DNA of 64,000 nt from the NCBI RefSeq assembly GCF_002080045.1, contig NZ_MUIN01000006.1, positions 207,387 to 271,386 on the forward strand, written 5' to 3'. A model generated the notes under the pieces. That model made no database searches. It had not been told where the DNA came from and worked only from the letters and a program-made list of their open reading frames with translations. This stretch comes from Pseudomonas sp. Bc-h (GTDB taxonomy: Bacteria > Pseudomonadota > Gammaproteobacteria > Pseudomonadales > Pseudomonadaceae). How positions within the stretch are numbered: the first letter of the stretch is position 1; each line of letters starts with the position of its first letter. Positions 8,450-17,420 of this stretch are shown here, one piece after another. Position numbers and translations under genes: made by a program.

Positions 8450-11005
8450 TCACGCGCTGGCGCGACGGGTCAGGACCTGAGTCTGAAAGGTGCTGGACGC
8501 CGCCCGCACATCGGCTGCGCTGCCCAGGCTGACCACGTGCTGGGCCAATGCCTGACACTGCCGGGTGTCCAGTTCGCGTACCAGTGCCTTGATTTCGGCG
8601 ACTTGCGGCGGGCTCACAGACAACTCGCGAACCCCCAGACCGATGAGCACTGCCGTTGCCAGCGGATCGCAAGCCAATGCCCCACACACGCCAACCCAGC
8701 GGCCCTTGCTTGCCGCAGCGCTGCAGGTCATGGCGATCAAGCGCAGTAATGCCGGGTGCAGGGCGTCGACGCGAGCAGCGAGGCCGGCATGATCGCGGTC
8801 CATCGCCAGGGTGTACTGCGACAGATCGTTGGTGCCGATGGAGAGGAAGTCCGCGTGCTCCGCCAATTGCTCGGCCAACAGTGCGGCGGAGGGCACTTCG
8901 ATCATCACACCAAGCTCAGGGCGCTCGCCGATGCCGGCCTCACGTGCCAGTTCGTCGATACGTTCACGCACTGCCAGCAATTCGCTGACCTCGGTGATCA
9001 TCGGCAGCAGAATGCGGCAACGCGCCAGTGGCTTGACCCGCAATAACGCTCGCAGCTGTTGATCGAGCAGCTCAGGGCGAGCCTGACCCAAGCGAATCCC
9101 TCGCAGGCCCAGCACCGGATTGGCTTCGGCGGGCAGAGGCAGGTATTCCAGTTGTTTATCGCCGCCGATATCGATGGTGCGGATGATGACCGGCTTGTCG
9201 GGCATCGCATCGAGCACTGATTGATAGGCAGCCAGTTGCTCGTCCTCGGTCGGCGCAGTGCTGCGATCAACGAACAGAAACTCGGTGCGCAGCAGGCCCA
9301 CGCCATCCGCGCCATTGAGTTGCGCGTTTTCGGCATCGGCACGAGACGCAACGTTGGCCGCGACGACAATGCTCACGCCATCCTGAGTCAGAGCGGGCAG
9401 ATGCGCGTGCTGTTGCTGACGTTGCCTTTGTTCGAAACGTTGCGCTCGCAGGCTGTGGATTTCTTTCAGGCGTGGGGCATCGGGTCTGATCTCAAGGCGC
9501 GCGTTATCGGCGTCTAGCACCACTTCCTGATGCGCGGATTCATGGGCGTACTCATGGGCGATGTCCAGCAGCGTGGAGCCCAGCGCTACCAGGCATGGCA
9601 TGCCTTTGCCCCGCGCGAGGATCGCGACGTGGGAGGTGGCGCCGCCTTCAGCCATGCAAATTCCGCCAACGCCGCATTGCGCCAGCCTCAACAGATCGGA
9701 AGGCGTCAGTTCCCGGGCCGCGACAATCGCTCCTGCAGGAATTTCCAGAGTGCGTGCCTCGCCGAGCAAGGTCAGCAGCACGCGCTGGCGCAGATCGCGC
9801 AGGTCGTTGGCGCGTTCGGCGAGCAGGGCATTGCCGAGTTTTTCCAGGTTGGCGCATTGCGCCAGCACGGCGTGGCTCCAGGCGTGGGTTGCGGCCTGTC
9901 CCTGATCGATGGCGTCAAAGGCCGCATCGAGCAGGGCCGGGTCTTCGAGCATCGCAAGGTGGGTTGCGAAAATCGCGCTCTGTTCATGCTGGTCGTGGTC
10001 CAGCGAAGTGCTGATGTCGGCGCGCACTTCAACCAGCGCCTCGCTCAGGATCTGGCGTTGTTCGTCCGGGCGATGACCGCCCAGATCTTCGCCCAGCTCG
10101 AGGGTGTCGAGCCGGAACAAAGGGCCACTCGCCAAGCCGGGAGAAGCCGTGACGCCATGCAGAATGCCGTTTTCACGATCTGCTTTCGAACTGGCTTTCG
10201 GGGCAGCGGCTACCGGCGCCTGAGGTTTTTCATCATGAGCGGGTGTCGACAGCGCTTTGAGCAAAGCCTGCAATGCGACTTCGCTGTCGTGCCCCAGGCA
10301 CACGACTTCCACTTCGTCCTGCTCCGCAACACCAAGCCCCATCAGCCCGGTAACGCTGTCGGTGGATGCGCTGGCGCCGGAGAAATGCAGTTCGGCATGG
10401 CTGGCAAACTGGCGTGCAGTCTGGCGCACCAAGGCGGCGGGGCGGGCATGCAGACCGCCGTTGTGCGCCACACGAATGCTGCCGCGAGCCTGTTTGGCCC
10501 GCACGTCGGTGCTTTGCGCAGACTCATCGTCGGGAGCCAGCGCGATGACCTGCATCAGCGGTTCGCCAACGTTCACCGAGCCTGATTCGCGCACAGGCGA
10601 CAGTTCGTACCGGTCGCCATTGAGCAGGATCAGCGCACTGACCAGGCTGCGGCAGTTACGCGCCACCTTGTCCAGATCGAAGCGCAGCAGCGGTTGGCCT
10701 TCGGTGACGCGCTGGCCGTCTTTCACCAGCGCATCAAAACCTTCGCCATTGAGCTCAACGGTGTCGATGCCCACGTGCAGCAACCACTCGCTGCCGTTGT
10801 CGGCGCGCAGGTTTATCGCGTGGAGGGTGCGCGCGACATTGATCACCACGCCCGCGAACGGCGCGTGCAGCACGTCATCCAGCGGGTCGATGGCCAAGCC
10901 GTCACCCATAGCGCCGCTGGCGAACACCGGGTCAGGGATCCTGGCCATTGTCAGCACGGCTCCACTGAACGGGGCGCTGAACGTCATTTGTTTATTGTTA
11001 TGCAT
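8450..11005 (-). CDS. nagF: PTS multiphosphoryl transfer protein EIIA-HPr-EI
   Basis: An 851-residue soluble fusion of all general PTS steps for the GlcNAc route. EIIA(Glc)-type domain about 8-150 with phosphorylatable His77 (WLLHVGIDTVEL); HPr about 175-260 with His186 in GLHARPAA; Enzyme I from about 280 with His459 in GGATSHVAILARG. Phosphate would pass from PEP through EI, HPr and EIIA to NagE. ATG 11005 is chosen because AAGGAC lies at the correct distance upstream. It is 39 bases after the SIS gene. Confidence 0.96.
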   Translation of the reverse strand: MHNNKQMTFSAPFSGAVLTMARIPDPVFASGAMGDGLAIDPLDDVLHAPFAGVVINVARTLHAINLRADNGSEWLLHVGIDTVELNGEGFDALVKDGQRVTEGQPLLRFDLDKVARNCRSLVSALILLNGDRYELSPVRESGSVNVGEPLMQVIALAPDDESAQSTDVRAKQARGSIRVAHNGGLHARPAALVRQTARQFASHAELHFSGASASTDSVTGLMGLGVAEQDEVEVVCLGHDSEVALQALLKALSTPAHDEKPQAPVAAAPKASSKADRENGILHGVTASPGLASGPLFRLDTLELGEDLGGHRPDEQRQILSEALVEVRADISTSLDHDQHEQSAIFATHLAMLEDPALLDAAFDAIDQGQAATHAWSHAVLAQCANLEKLGNALLAERANDLRDLRQRVLLTLLGEARTLEIPAGAIVAARELTPSDLLRLAQCGVGGICMAEGGATSHVAILARGKGMPCLVALGSTLLDIAHEYAHESAHQEVVLDADNARLEIRPDAPRLKEIHSLRAQRFEQRQRQQQHAHLPALTQDGVSIVVAANVASRADAENAQLNGADGVGLLRTEFLFVDRSTAPTEDEQLAAYQSVLDAMPDKPVIIRTIDIGGDKQLEYLPLPAEANPVLGLRGIRLGQARPELLDQQLRALLRVKPLARCRILLPMITEVSELLAVRERIDELAREAGIGERPELGVMIEVPSAALLAEQLAEHADFLSIGTNDLSQYTLAMDRDHAGLAARVDALHPALLRLIAMTCSAAASKGRWVGVCGALACDPLATAVLIGLGVRELSVSPPQVAEIKALVRELDTRQCQALAQHVVSLGSAADVRAASSTFQTQVLTRRASA

Positions 11006-11044
11006 GACTTCGTCCTTGCAGGCGTCGGCCGGAGCGGCGCGGAA

Positions 11045-12067
11045 TCAACGGGTTCTGGTAACTTTGCTCAGGTGCCGTGGCTGGTCCGGGTCCAGCCCGC
11101 GAGCCACAGCCAGCGCAGCAGCCATGACGTAGAAGCTTTGAATGGCGAGGATCGGATCGAGGGCCAAGTGGTCGGCGCGACTCAGCGTCAGGTCGCGTTC
11201 GGCAATGTCGTCGGGCGCAGCCAAAAGGACTTTCGCGCCGCGCTGGCGCATGTCGGCGGCGAGTTGCAGAAGGCTGGCTTGCTCGGCGCCTCGGGTTGCG
11301 AAAATCAGCAACGGGTATAGATCGTCGACCAACGCCATCGGGCCGTGACGCACTTCAGCACTGCTGAACGCCTCGGCCTGAATCGCCGAGGTTTCCTTGA
11401 ATTTCAGGGCGGCTTCCTGCGCGATGGCGAAACCAGTGCCACGACCAATGACCATCAGGCGCTGACAGTCACGCAGCGTGTCGATCGCCGTTGACCAATC
11501 TTGACGCGCTGCTTGCTCCAGGCCTTGAGGCAATGTCAGACCTGCCTGCAGCAGCTGTTGATCCTGTTGCCAGTGCGCGATCAGCCGAGCGCTGGCGCTC
11601 AGGGTTGCGATAAAACTCTTGGTCGCGGCTACGCTGAGTTCCGGCCCGGCGCTGAGGGGCAAGACATATTCACAGGCCTGTTCCAGCGGGGAGCCTTCGG
11701 CGTTAACCATCGCAACGCTCAAAGCGCCGCGTTCGCGCAATTTTTGCAGACTATCGACCAGATCCGGGCTTTGGCCCGACTGTGAGAAGGCAAACGCCGG
11801 CTGGCCTTTGACCTGCATCGGTGCGTCATGCAGCGTTACCACCGACATCGGTAACGAAGCTACCGGTACGCCGGTCATTTGCATGGCGAGGTAGGCGAAG
11901 TAACTGGCCGCGTGATCGGAACTGCCCCGCGCGACAGACAGAAGCACCTTGGGCTCGGCCTGGCGCAGGCGACCGGCGACCTCGATCAGGCGCGTTTCCA
12001 GCACATCGAGCTGGCGCCGGACGACAGCGGCAGAGGCGAGTGCCTCATCAAGCATTTTTGAGTTCAA
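11045..12067 (-). CDS. SIS-domain glucosamine-6-phosphate deaminase-like protein
   Basis: About 340 residues with two SIS sugar-phosphate isomerase domains, similar to the isomerase half of GlmS but without the glutaminase. Motifs include SVARGSSDHAASYFAY, AFSQSGQSPD and VIGRGTGFAIAQEAALKFKE. In nag operons this protein takes the place of NagB, converting glucosamine-6-P to fructose-6-P (NagB-II type), which is inferred here from context. The start is uncertain: TTG 12067 has AAGGAG six bases upstream; ATG 12055 overlaps the nagA stop. A frame to TTG 12082 exists but lacks a ribosome site. It overlaps nagA, implying coupled translation. Confidence 0.9.
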   Translation of the reverse strand: MNSKMLDEALASAAVVRRQLDVLETRLIEVAGRLRQAEPKVLLSVARGSSDHAASYFAYLAMQMTGVPVASLPMSVVTLHDAPMQVKGQPAFAFSQSGQSPDLVDSLQKLRERGALSVAMVNAEGSPLEQACEYVLPLSAGPELSVAATKSFIATLSASARLIAHWQQDQQLLQAGLTLPQGLEQAARQDWSTAIDTLRDCQRLMVIGRGTGFAIAQEAALKFKETSAIQAEAFSSAEVRHGPMALVDDLYPLLIFATRGAEQASLLQLAADMRQRGAKVLLAAPDDIAERDLTLSRADHLALDPILAIQSFYVMAAALAVARGLDPDQPRHLSKVTRTR

Positions 12068-13154
12068 TGGTTTCTCCTTCAACCATGACGGCGGTCAGTG
12101 TCAGATCGCGATTCAGGTAAACGGCATCGGCCCAGCTGCCCGTTTGCAGGCGGCCACGCTCTTCGATGCCCAGATAATCTGCGGGAAATTGCGACAGGCG
12201 CTGAGAGGCTTCGGCCAGCGGCAAGCCGATCTTCACCAAGTTGCGCAGCGCCTGATCCATGGTCAGCGTGCTGCCTGCCAAAGTGCCGTCGGCAAGGCGC
12301 ACGCCGCCCAGGCATTTGGTCACGGTATGGCTGCCCAGCTTGTACTCGCCGTCCGGCATGCCGGTGGCTGCCGTGGAATCGGTCACGCAGTACAGGCAGG
12401 GAATCGAGCGCAACGCGACGCGGATCGCCCCCGGATGCACATGCAGCAAGTCAGGAATCAGTTCGGCGTAGCGGGCGTGGGCCAGTGCTGCGCCGACGAT
12501 GCCCGGCTCGCGGTGATGCAGCGGGCTCATGGCGTTGTAGAGGTGGGTAAAGCTGGTGGCACCGGCTTCCAGCGCTCTGACGCCCTCTTCGTAACTGCCC
12601 AGCGTATGGCCGATTTGCAGACGTACGCCTTGTGCCGCCAGCGCCTGAATCAACTCGACATGCCCGGCGATTTCCGGGGCGATGGTGATCACCTTGATCG
12701 GCGCGAGTCTTAGATAGTCTTCAACTTCACTGAGTAAAGCGGCATGAGCGTGATTGGGTTGCGCGCCGAGTTTTCCGGGGTTGATGTAGGGGCCTTCCAG
12801 GTGCACACCCAATACACGGGCGGTGCCTGACGCGCGGCTCTGGCAGTAGCCGCCTAATTGCTCGAGCACCTGGCTGATTTCGGCGGCCGGCGCGGTCATG
12901 GTGGTCGCCAGCATCGAAGTCGTGCCGAAGCGCAGATGCGTGCGGGCGATGGTGGCGAAGCTCTGGGCACCTTCCATGACATCACTGCCACCGCCGCCGT
13001 GAACGTGCAGGTCAATGAAACCCGGCAGCACGTAGGGCAGCTCGTTGTCCCGTGGGTTGCAGAGCGTGCCGGAAATGCTCGTCACCCGACCGTCGCGATG
13101 CTGCAACTGGCCGCGAATCCAGCCGTCGGGCGTGAGGATGTTGTAGTCGGACAT
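12048..13154 (-). CDS. nagA: N-acetylglucosamine-6-phosphate deacetylase
   Basis: A 368-residue amidohydrolase that removes acetate from GlcNAc-6-P. The metal-binding HVHGGGG motif follows LPGFIDL near residue 50. Also seen are HLEGPYINPGKLGAQ, the IGHT motif near residue 185, HLYNAMSPLHHREPG and a catalytic aspartate region YCVTDSTAATGMPDG. Length is usual for the family. It is the first enzyme gene after the regulator (28-base gap) and overlaps the next gene. Confidence 0.97.
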   Translation of the reverse strand: MSDYNILTPDGWIRGQLQHRDGRVTSISGTLCNPRDNELPYVLPGFIDLHVHGGGGSDVMEGAQSFATIARTHLRFGTTSMLATTMTAPAAEISQVLEQLGGYCQSRASGTARVLGVHLEGPYINPGKLGAQPNHAHAALLSEVEDYLRLAPIKVITIAPEIAGHVELIQALAAQGVRLQIGHTLGSYEEGVRALEAGATSFTHLYNAMSPLHHREPGIVGAALAHARYAELIPDLLHVHPGAIRVALRSIPCLYCVTDSTAATGMPDGEYKLGSHTVTKCLGGVRLADGTLAGSTLTMDQALRNLVKIGLPLAEASQRLSQFPADYLGIEERGRLQTGSWADAVYLNRDLTLTAVMVEGETIELKNA

Positions 13155-13182
13155 GGGGGCTCCGTGTGTGGCTGGTCGCTAT

Positions 13183-13914
13183 TTAGCGACGCAGCTCTGC
13201 GACGAAATCGTAGTAATCGTCGCGGCAGTAGGTGTCGGTCAGCTCGATGGGGGTGTTGTCGGCCAGGTAACCGATCCGCGTCATCAGCAGCATCGCGGTG
13301 CCGGTTTCGATACCGACCAGGGCTGCCATTTCTGCCGAGGCGTTGATCGCGCGAATGTGCTGAAGGGCGCGCACCACAGGGCGGCCGATGGCGTCCAGAT
13401 GGGCGTAGAGCGAATCGCCGATGGCTTGTGGGTCTGGCAACAGCGCAGCTGGAAGCGCGCTGAGCTCGACAGCCATGACGATGCCATCGGCTTTGCGCAA
13501 GCGTTTGAGCCGCGCGACTTTTTCGGTGGGCGACAGGCTCAGGCGGAGCAGCTCTTCGTGGGTGGGCAGGGCGATGTCGCGCTCCAGCCATTGCGAACTC
13601 GGGGTAAAGCCCTTGAGGCGCAACATTTCGCTGAAGCTGGAAAGGCGGGACAGTGGTTGCTCAAGGCGCGGCGTGATGAACGTGCCCGAGCCCTGGCTGC
13701 GGCGTATCAGGCCTTGTTCGAGCAGAATTTCAAGCGCCTTGCGAGCGGTGACGCGGGAGATATTCAGGGTTTCACTGAGGCTACGTTCCGAGGGCAACGC
13801 CTGCTCGGCCTGCCAGTGACCTGCGTGAATCGCCGCTTCCAGGTTGCGCGCCAGCTGTAGGTACAGCGGCGTCGGCTGACTGTCGTCGGGACGCAGGTTG
13901 AGGATCGAGTTCAT
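13183..13914 (-). CDS. nagR: GntR/HutC-family transcriptional regulator of the nag operon
   Basis: A 243-residue GntR/HutC regulator. The N-terminal winged helix includes PLYLQLARNLEAAI, LPSERSLSETLNISRVTARKALE and GSGTFI (about 17-80); the C-terminal UTRA ligand-binding domain spans about 100-240 and ends in DTYCRDDYYDFV. By position as first gene of the nag operon it probably represses it and senses GlcN-6-P or GlcNAc-6-P, as NagR/NagQ/DasR relatives do. Candidate operators with CAAGTGGT cores lie just upstream. Confidence 0.9.
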   Translation of the reverse strand: MNSILNLRPDDSQPTPLYLQLARNLEAAIHAGHWQAEQALPSERSLSETLNISRVTARKALEILLEQGLIRRSQGSGTFITPRLEQPLSRLSSFSEMLRLKGFTPSSQWLERDIALPTHEELLRLSLSPTEKVARLKRLRKADGIVMAVELSALPAALLPDPQAIGDSLYAHLDAIGRPVVRALQHIRAINASAEMAALVGIETGTAMLLMTRIGYLADNTPIELTDTYCRDDYYDFVAELRR

Positions 13915-13924
13915 GTGCGGGTTC

Positions 13925-14007
13925 CAAGTGGTTTGAAATTATTCTCGGACTGCTTGCCGAAAGTAATACCACTTGCATACCACGTCAACGGGATTGGTAT
14001 TGGTCAG
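13925..14007. promoter_or_regulatory. Candidate nag operator cluster
   Basis: Upstream of the GntR gene lie CAAGTGGTTT (13925-13934), its inverse AATACCACTTG (13965-13975) followed directly by CATACCAC, and TTGGTATTGG (13994-14003). A further ACCAAGTGGT palindrome is at 14197-14206. The repeated TGGTWT half-site fits a GntR/HutC-type operator. The role is inferred from position and repetition. Confidence 0.55.
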
Positions 14008-14070
14008 GAAGGTTTTTTGGTCACGGGATGGTGACAGAAAAGCTCGAAAGTCCGGGATGTCGAATGCACC

Positions 14071-14160
14071 TGTGGGCGGGAGCGAGGCTCGCGAATGCAG
14101 GGTCTCAGATCACATGTTTGTTAATGACACGACGCTTTCGCGAGCTTCGCTCCCTCCCAC
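14071..14160. repeat. Inverted repeat, REP type (GGGAGCGAAGCTCGCGAA class)
   Basis: TGGGCGGGAGCGAGGCTCGCGAA faces TTCGCGAGCTTCGCTCCCTCCCA (each given here only by its core GGGAGCGARGCTCGCGAA) with about 45 bases between. It occupies much of the 300-base space between the nag regulator and the L,D-transpeptidase gene. Confidence 0.75.
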
Positions 14161-14215
14161 CGAATCGGTGGCGTCTATACCGGAGTGGAACTGGCTACCA
14201 AGTGGTATTGAAAGG

Positions 14216-14779
14216 TTACGGCCGAATCTCGATCATCGTTCCGTCTTTGACCAGATCCCAGACTTCGCGAATGTCGCTGTTCTTCATGGCAATGCAGCCA
14301 TTGGTCCAGTCCAGCGTCTGGAAATACCATTCCGGGTAATCCTCGCTGACCGGCGTGCCGTGGATCATTATCATGCTGCCGGGGTTCACGCCTTCGCGGC
14401 GGGCGCGTGCGGAATCGGAGATGTTGGGGTAGGAAATGTGCAGCGACAGGTTGAAGGCGTCGCTGGTTTTGCGGTAGTCCAGCCAGTAGAAGCCTTCAGG
14501 GGTGCGCTGGTCGCCTTCCTGCAGCTTGGGCCCCTTGGGTGCCTTGCCCAGCGAGATACGGTAGGTCTTCAGCGCCTCGCCATTACTCATCAGCTGCAAC
14601 TGGTGCGCGGATTTGAGCACCAGGATCTTGTCGATGGTGCGGTTGGCGATGTCTTCCGTGTCGATGACCTTGCCGCCAATGAACTTCTGCTCACTGCCTT
14701 TGGGCACGATGGTCTGAGTGAACGCAGCCTGGGACAGCGGAACGAACGACAGACATAGAACGGCAAGCAACCAACGCAT
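14216..14779 (-). CDS. L,D-transpeptidase (YkuD/ErfK family), secreted
   Basis: A 187-residue periplasmic YkuD-domain protein of the YafK-like group. The ATG at 14779 gives a clean signal peptide (MRWLLAVLCLSFVPLSQA); the longer frame adds only an unlikely extension. The catalytic region reads MIMIHGTPVS, then TNGCIAM, with His and the nucleophilic Cys in the family spacing. Such enzymes form 3-3 peptidoglycan cross-links or attach or detach lipoproteins; which applies cannot be told. The stop is 49 bases downstream of the zinc-ribbon Nudix gene's stop region and the two share direction, so cotranscription is possible. Confidence 0.9.
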   Translation of the reverse strand: MRWLLAVLCLSFVPLSQAAFTQTIVPKGSEQKFIGGKVIDTEDIANRTIDKILVLKSAHQLQLMSNGEALKTYRISLGKAPKGPKLQEGDQRTPEGFYWLDYRKTSDAFNLSLHISYPNISDSARARREGVNPGSMIMIHGTPVSEDYPEWYFQTLDWTNGCIAMKNSDIREVWDLVKDGTMIEIRP

Positions 14780-14828
14780 GTACACGGTATCCCTGAAGCT
14801 CGCGCAGCCATCGCGCGTCGTCATCTGA

Positions 14829-15380
14829 TCAAGTGGTTTTAAGAGGAGGTGAGATAGACAGGCAATCGGTATGCACCGGGAATTCTTGATGCCGCCGGTC
14901 GATAAAGAAGCATTCTAGGGTACGCCTGACAGTGTGGAAAGCCAGCTCCGACCACGGAATGTCGGCCTCGTCGAACAGCTTCACTTCAAGGCTTTCGACG
15001 CCGGCAGCGAAATCCGCGCTGGCCATGTTCGCGCGATAGAAAATGTGCACCTGACTGATGTGCGGCACATCGATCATCGCATACAGATGCAGGTCTTCCA
15101 GAACGGCGCAGGCCTCTTCCACGGTTTCCCGGCGAGCGGCCTGCTCGACGCTCTCGCCGTTCTCCATGAAGCCCGCTGGCAGCGTCCAGTAACCCAGGCG
15201 TGGCTCGATGGCGCGGCGGCACAACAACACCTTGCCTTCCCAGACCGGCAGCACGCCCGCGACGATATTGGGGTTCTGGTAGTGAATGGTGTGGCAGTGG
15301 TCGCACACGAAACGCGGGCGGCTGTCGCCCTCGGGGATGCGCTGGATGACCTGTTCGCCGCATTGGCTGCAGAATTTCAT
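14829..15380 (-). CDS. Zinc-ribbon Nudix hydrolase
   Basis: A 183-residue Nudix protein with an N-terminal zinc ribbon (CSQCGEQ, then CDHCHTIHYQNP), as in NudC-related pyrophosphatases. The Nudix box at about 73-95 reads GFMENGESVEQAARRE, then TVEEACAVL. The usual glycine near the end of the box is replaced by Cys, while the metal-binding REXXEE core is kept. The substrate (NADH, ADP-ribose or FAD type) cannot be assigned. It is divergent from the CoA-type Nudix gene. Confidence 0.88.
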   Translation of the reverse strand: MKFCSQCGEQVIQRIPEGDSRPRFVCDHCHTIHYQNPNIVAGVLPVWEGKVLLCRRAIEPRLGYWTLPAGFMENGESVEQAARRETVEEACAVLEDLHLYAMIDVPHISQVHIFYRANMASADFAAGVESLEVKLFDEADIPWSELAFHTVRRTLECFFIDRRHQEFPVHTDCLSISPPLKTT

Positions 15381-15538
15381 GATCGAATCGGGTTCCTGAA
15401 GTCAGCGGCTATCTTGGCGTGCCGCGCGTGTGGTCGGCAAGGGGCGTCTTCCCGGTAATGCTGTCCTGTCCTGCCGGGGGTTGGGCGCGTCGCTCCTTTG
15501 GTGCATCATGCCGAGTAGGCAACAGGACGAGAATTCCC

Positions 15539-16150
15539 ATGCTGGACGAGCTACTTCGCCGTATAAGCAGCCACACGCCGGGCACTCTGGAGACGGACGC
15601 GCGCTTCCCCGAGGCGGCGGTGCTACTGCCCATCACCCGCAGTGACGAACCCGAACTGGTTCTGACGCTGCGCGCCAGCAGCTTGTCCACCCATGGTGGC
15701 GAAGTGGCGTTTCCCGGCGGACGACGTGATCCTGAGGATCCTGATCTAGTGTTCACCGCCTTGCGCGAGGCCGAGGAAGAAATCGGTCTGCCTCCCGGCC
15801 TCGTCGAAGTCATAGGCCCGTTGAGTCCGCTGATCTCCAAGCACGGCATCAAGGTCACGCCCTACGTGGGCGTGATTCCCGATTTTGTCGAATACCGCCC
15901 CAATGACGGCGAGATTGCTGCCGTCTTCAGCGTGCCGCTGGAATTCTTCCGCCAGGACGCTCGCGAACATACCCACCGCATCGATTATCAGGGCCGCAGT
16001 TGGTACGTGCCGAGTTACCGTTTCGGCGAGTACAAGATCTGGGGGCTGACCGCGATCATGATCGTCGAACTGATGAACGTGCTGTACGACAGCAATATCA
16101 GCCTGAGCCACCCGCCCGGGCGCTCTGTGATCCACACGTTGAAATCCTGA
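15539..16150 (+). CDS. CoA pyrophosphatase-like Nudix hydrolase
   Basis: A 203-residue Nudix protein with the CoA-hydrolase signature: LVLTLRASSLSTHGGEVAFP precedes GG and the Nudix box GGRRDPEDPDLVFTALRE, then AEEEIGLP. Members of this UPF0035/NudL group cleave CoA to 3',5'-ADP and 4'-phosphopantetheine. ATG 15539 is chosen because the sequence then starts like homologues (MLDELLRRISSHTPG); the longer frame enters the intergenic region. Its ribosome site is weak. Confidence 0.9.
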   Translation: MLDELLRRISSHTPGTLETDARFPEAAVLLPITRSDEPELVLTLRASSLSTHGGEVAFPGGRRDPEDPDLVFTALREAEEEIGLPPGLVEVIGPLSPLISKHGIKVTPYVGVIPDFVEYRPNDGEIAAVFSVPLEFFRQDAREHTHRIDYQGRSWYVPSYRFGEYKIWGLTAIMIVELMNVLYDSNISLSHPPGRSVIHTLKS

Positions 16151-16218
16151 ACGAATCTTTCCATCCAACCGTGAGCCACGCGCTCGACCCGCGGCCATAG
16201 AGCCATGAGGAAAATAAT

Positions 16219-16743
16219 ATGAAATACCGTCTGGGGGATTCCCGTGTCGAAGCCCATCCTGAAAGCTGGATCGCACCGACTGCGACGCTGATCGGCAGGG
16301 TTCGGCTGCAAGCCAACGCCAGTGTCTGGTTCGGCGCGGTACTGCGTGGCGACAACGAGCTGATCGACATCGGCGAGAACAGCAATGTGCAAGATGGCAC
16401 CGTGATGCACACCGACATGGGCTCGCCGCTGACCATCGGCAAGAACGTGACCATCGGGCATAACGTCATGCTTCACGGCTGCAGCGTGGACGACAACACG
16501 CTGATCGGCATCAATTCAGTGATCCTCAACGGCGCGAAGATCGGCAAATACTGCATCATCGGCGCCAATTCGCTGATCGGCGAGGGCAAGGTGATCCCCG
16601 ACGGCTCGCTGGTGATGGGCTCACCGGGCAAGATCGTCCGCGAGCTGACCGACGCCCAGAAGAAAATGCTCGAAGCCAGCGCCGCGCATTACGTTCACAA
16701 TGCACAGCGTTATGCACGCGATCTGGCGCCCCAGGAAGACTGA
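16219..16743 (+). CDS. Gamma-carbonic anhydrase family protein
   Basis: A 174-residue left-handed beta-helix protein with hexapeptide repeats ([39 protein letters not shown]). The three zinc ligands expected for the gamma class are present as His64, His81 and His86. Many bacterial members are annotated YrdA/PaaY-like and their activity is unclear. AGGAAAATAAT gives the ribosome site. The stop overlaps the next ATG by one base (TGATG). Confidence 0.92.
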   Translation: MKYRLGDSRVEAHPESWIAPTATLIGRVRLQANASVWFGAVLRGDNELIDIGENSNVQDGTVMHTDMGSPLTIGKNVTIGHNVMLHGCSVDDNTLIGINSVILNGAKIGKYCIIGANSLIGEGKVIPDGSLVMGSPGKIVRELTDAQKKMLEASAAHYVHNAQRYARDLAPQED

Positions 16744-16976
16744 TGTCCACCGAACCACTGATTCAAGCACAGCCGGCACATGAAAAACCCGTTCGCTCAC
16801 CCTGCGTGAACGTCTGCGCGCTGGACGAGGCCGACATCTGCGTCGGCTGCCAGCGCACCGTCGGGGAAATCACCGGCTGGAGCCGCATGAACAACGACGA
16901 ACGCCGCGCGGTGTTGTTGCTATGTGGCGAGCGGGCGCGGGCGAGCGGGATGATGTTTTCGGTTCCCGGTCAATAA
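16743..16976 (+). CDS. DUF1289 small cysteine-rich protein
   Basis: A 77-residue DUF1289 protein with four conserved cysteines (SPCVNVCALDEADICVGC), probably a metal-binding site, followed by the family's EITGWSRMNNDERRAVL. Function unknown. It is translationally coupled to the carbonic-anhydrase-like gene through a TGATG junction. Confidence 0.9.
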   Translation: MSTEPLIQAQPAHEKPVRSPCVNVCALDEADICVGCQRTVGEITGWSRMNNDERRAVLLLCGERARASGMMFSVPGQ

Positions 16977-17013
16977 GCTTCATCCTGGGAGCCGCTGGGC
17001 ACGGCGACCCATT

Positions 17014-17420
17014 TGTAGGAGCTTCTGGAGGTTACGAAAGTGGCGATTGCGGTACTTCAGACAGAGCTGAGCTGGCTGACCCACCGCGTTCGCTGCCGTC
17101 GTGACCTCCGGCGTCTCCCACAGAGTTCAAGCGAGCCCGCGATGCCAGTGTGGACACTGCATTGTGGAAGCTTCTGGAGGTTACGACAGTGGCGATTGCG
17201 GTACTTCAGACAGAGCTGAGCTGGCTGACCCGACGCGTTCGCTGCCGTCGTGACCTCCGGCGTCTCCCACAGCGTTCAGCGAGCCCGCGATGCCACTGTG
17301 GACACTGCATTGTGGGAGCTTCTGGAGGTTACGACAGTGGCGATTGCGGTACTTCAGACAGAACTGAGCTGGCTGACCCACCGCGTTCGCTGCCGTCGTG
17401 ACCGCCGGCGTCTCCTGCAG
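17014..17420. repeat. Tandem array of three ~110-bp palindromic modules
   Basis: Three modules at 17014-17123, 17162-17272 and 17311-17420, with a period of about 148 bases. Each has a left arm like TGTGGGAGCTTCTGGAGGTT and a right arm ending CTCCGGCGTCTCCCACAG that fold back on each other. Linkers of about 38 bases (17124-17161, 17273-17310) are also near-identical, with GCGAGCCCGCGATGCC. The right arm shares 34 identical bases with modules at 57.3-57.9 kb. Frames through the array are repeat artefacts. The rest of 16977-17575 holds only the purT leader. Confidence 0.9.

Noticed and set aside
17150..17401. 83-codon plus-strand ORF in the 17-kb array
   Set aside because: It is made entirely of module and linker repeats, has no ribosome site, and encodes the same peptide pieces as neighbouring modules.
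17014..17420. Possible CRISPR array
   Set aside because: The repeats are ~110 bases with ~38-base linkers that are themselves near-identical; no variable spacers and no cas genes.
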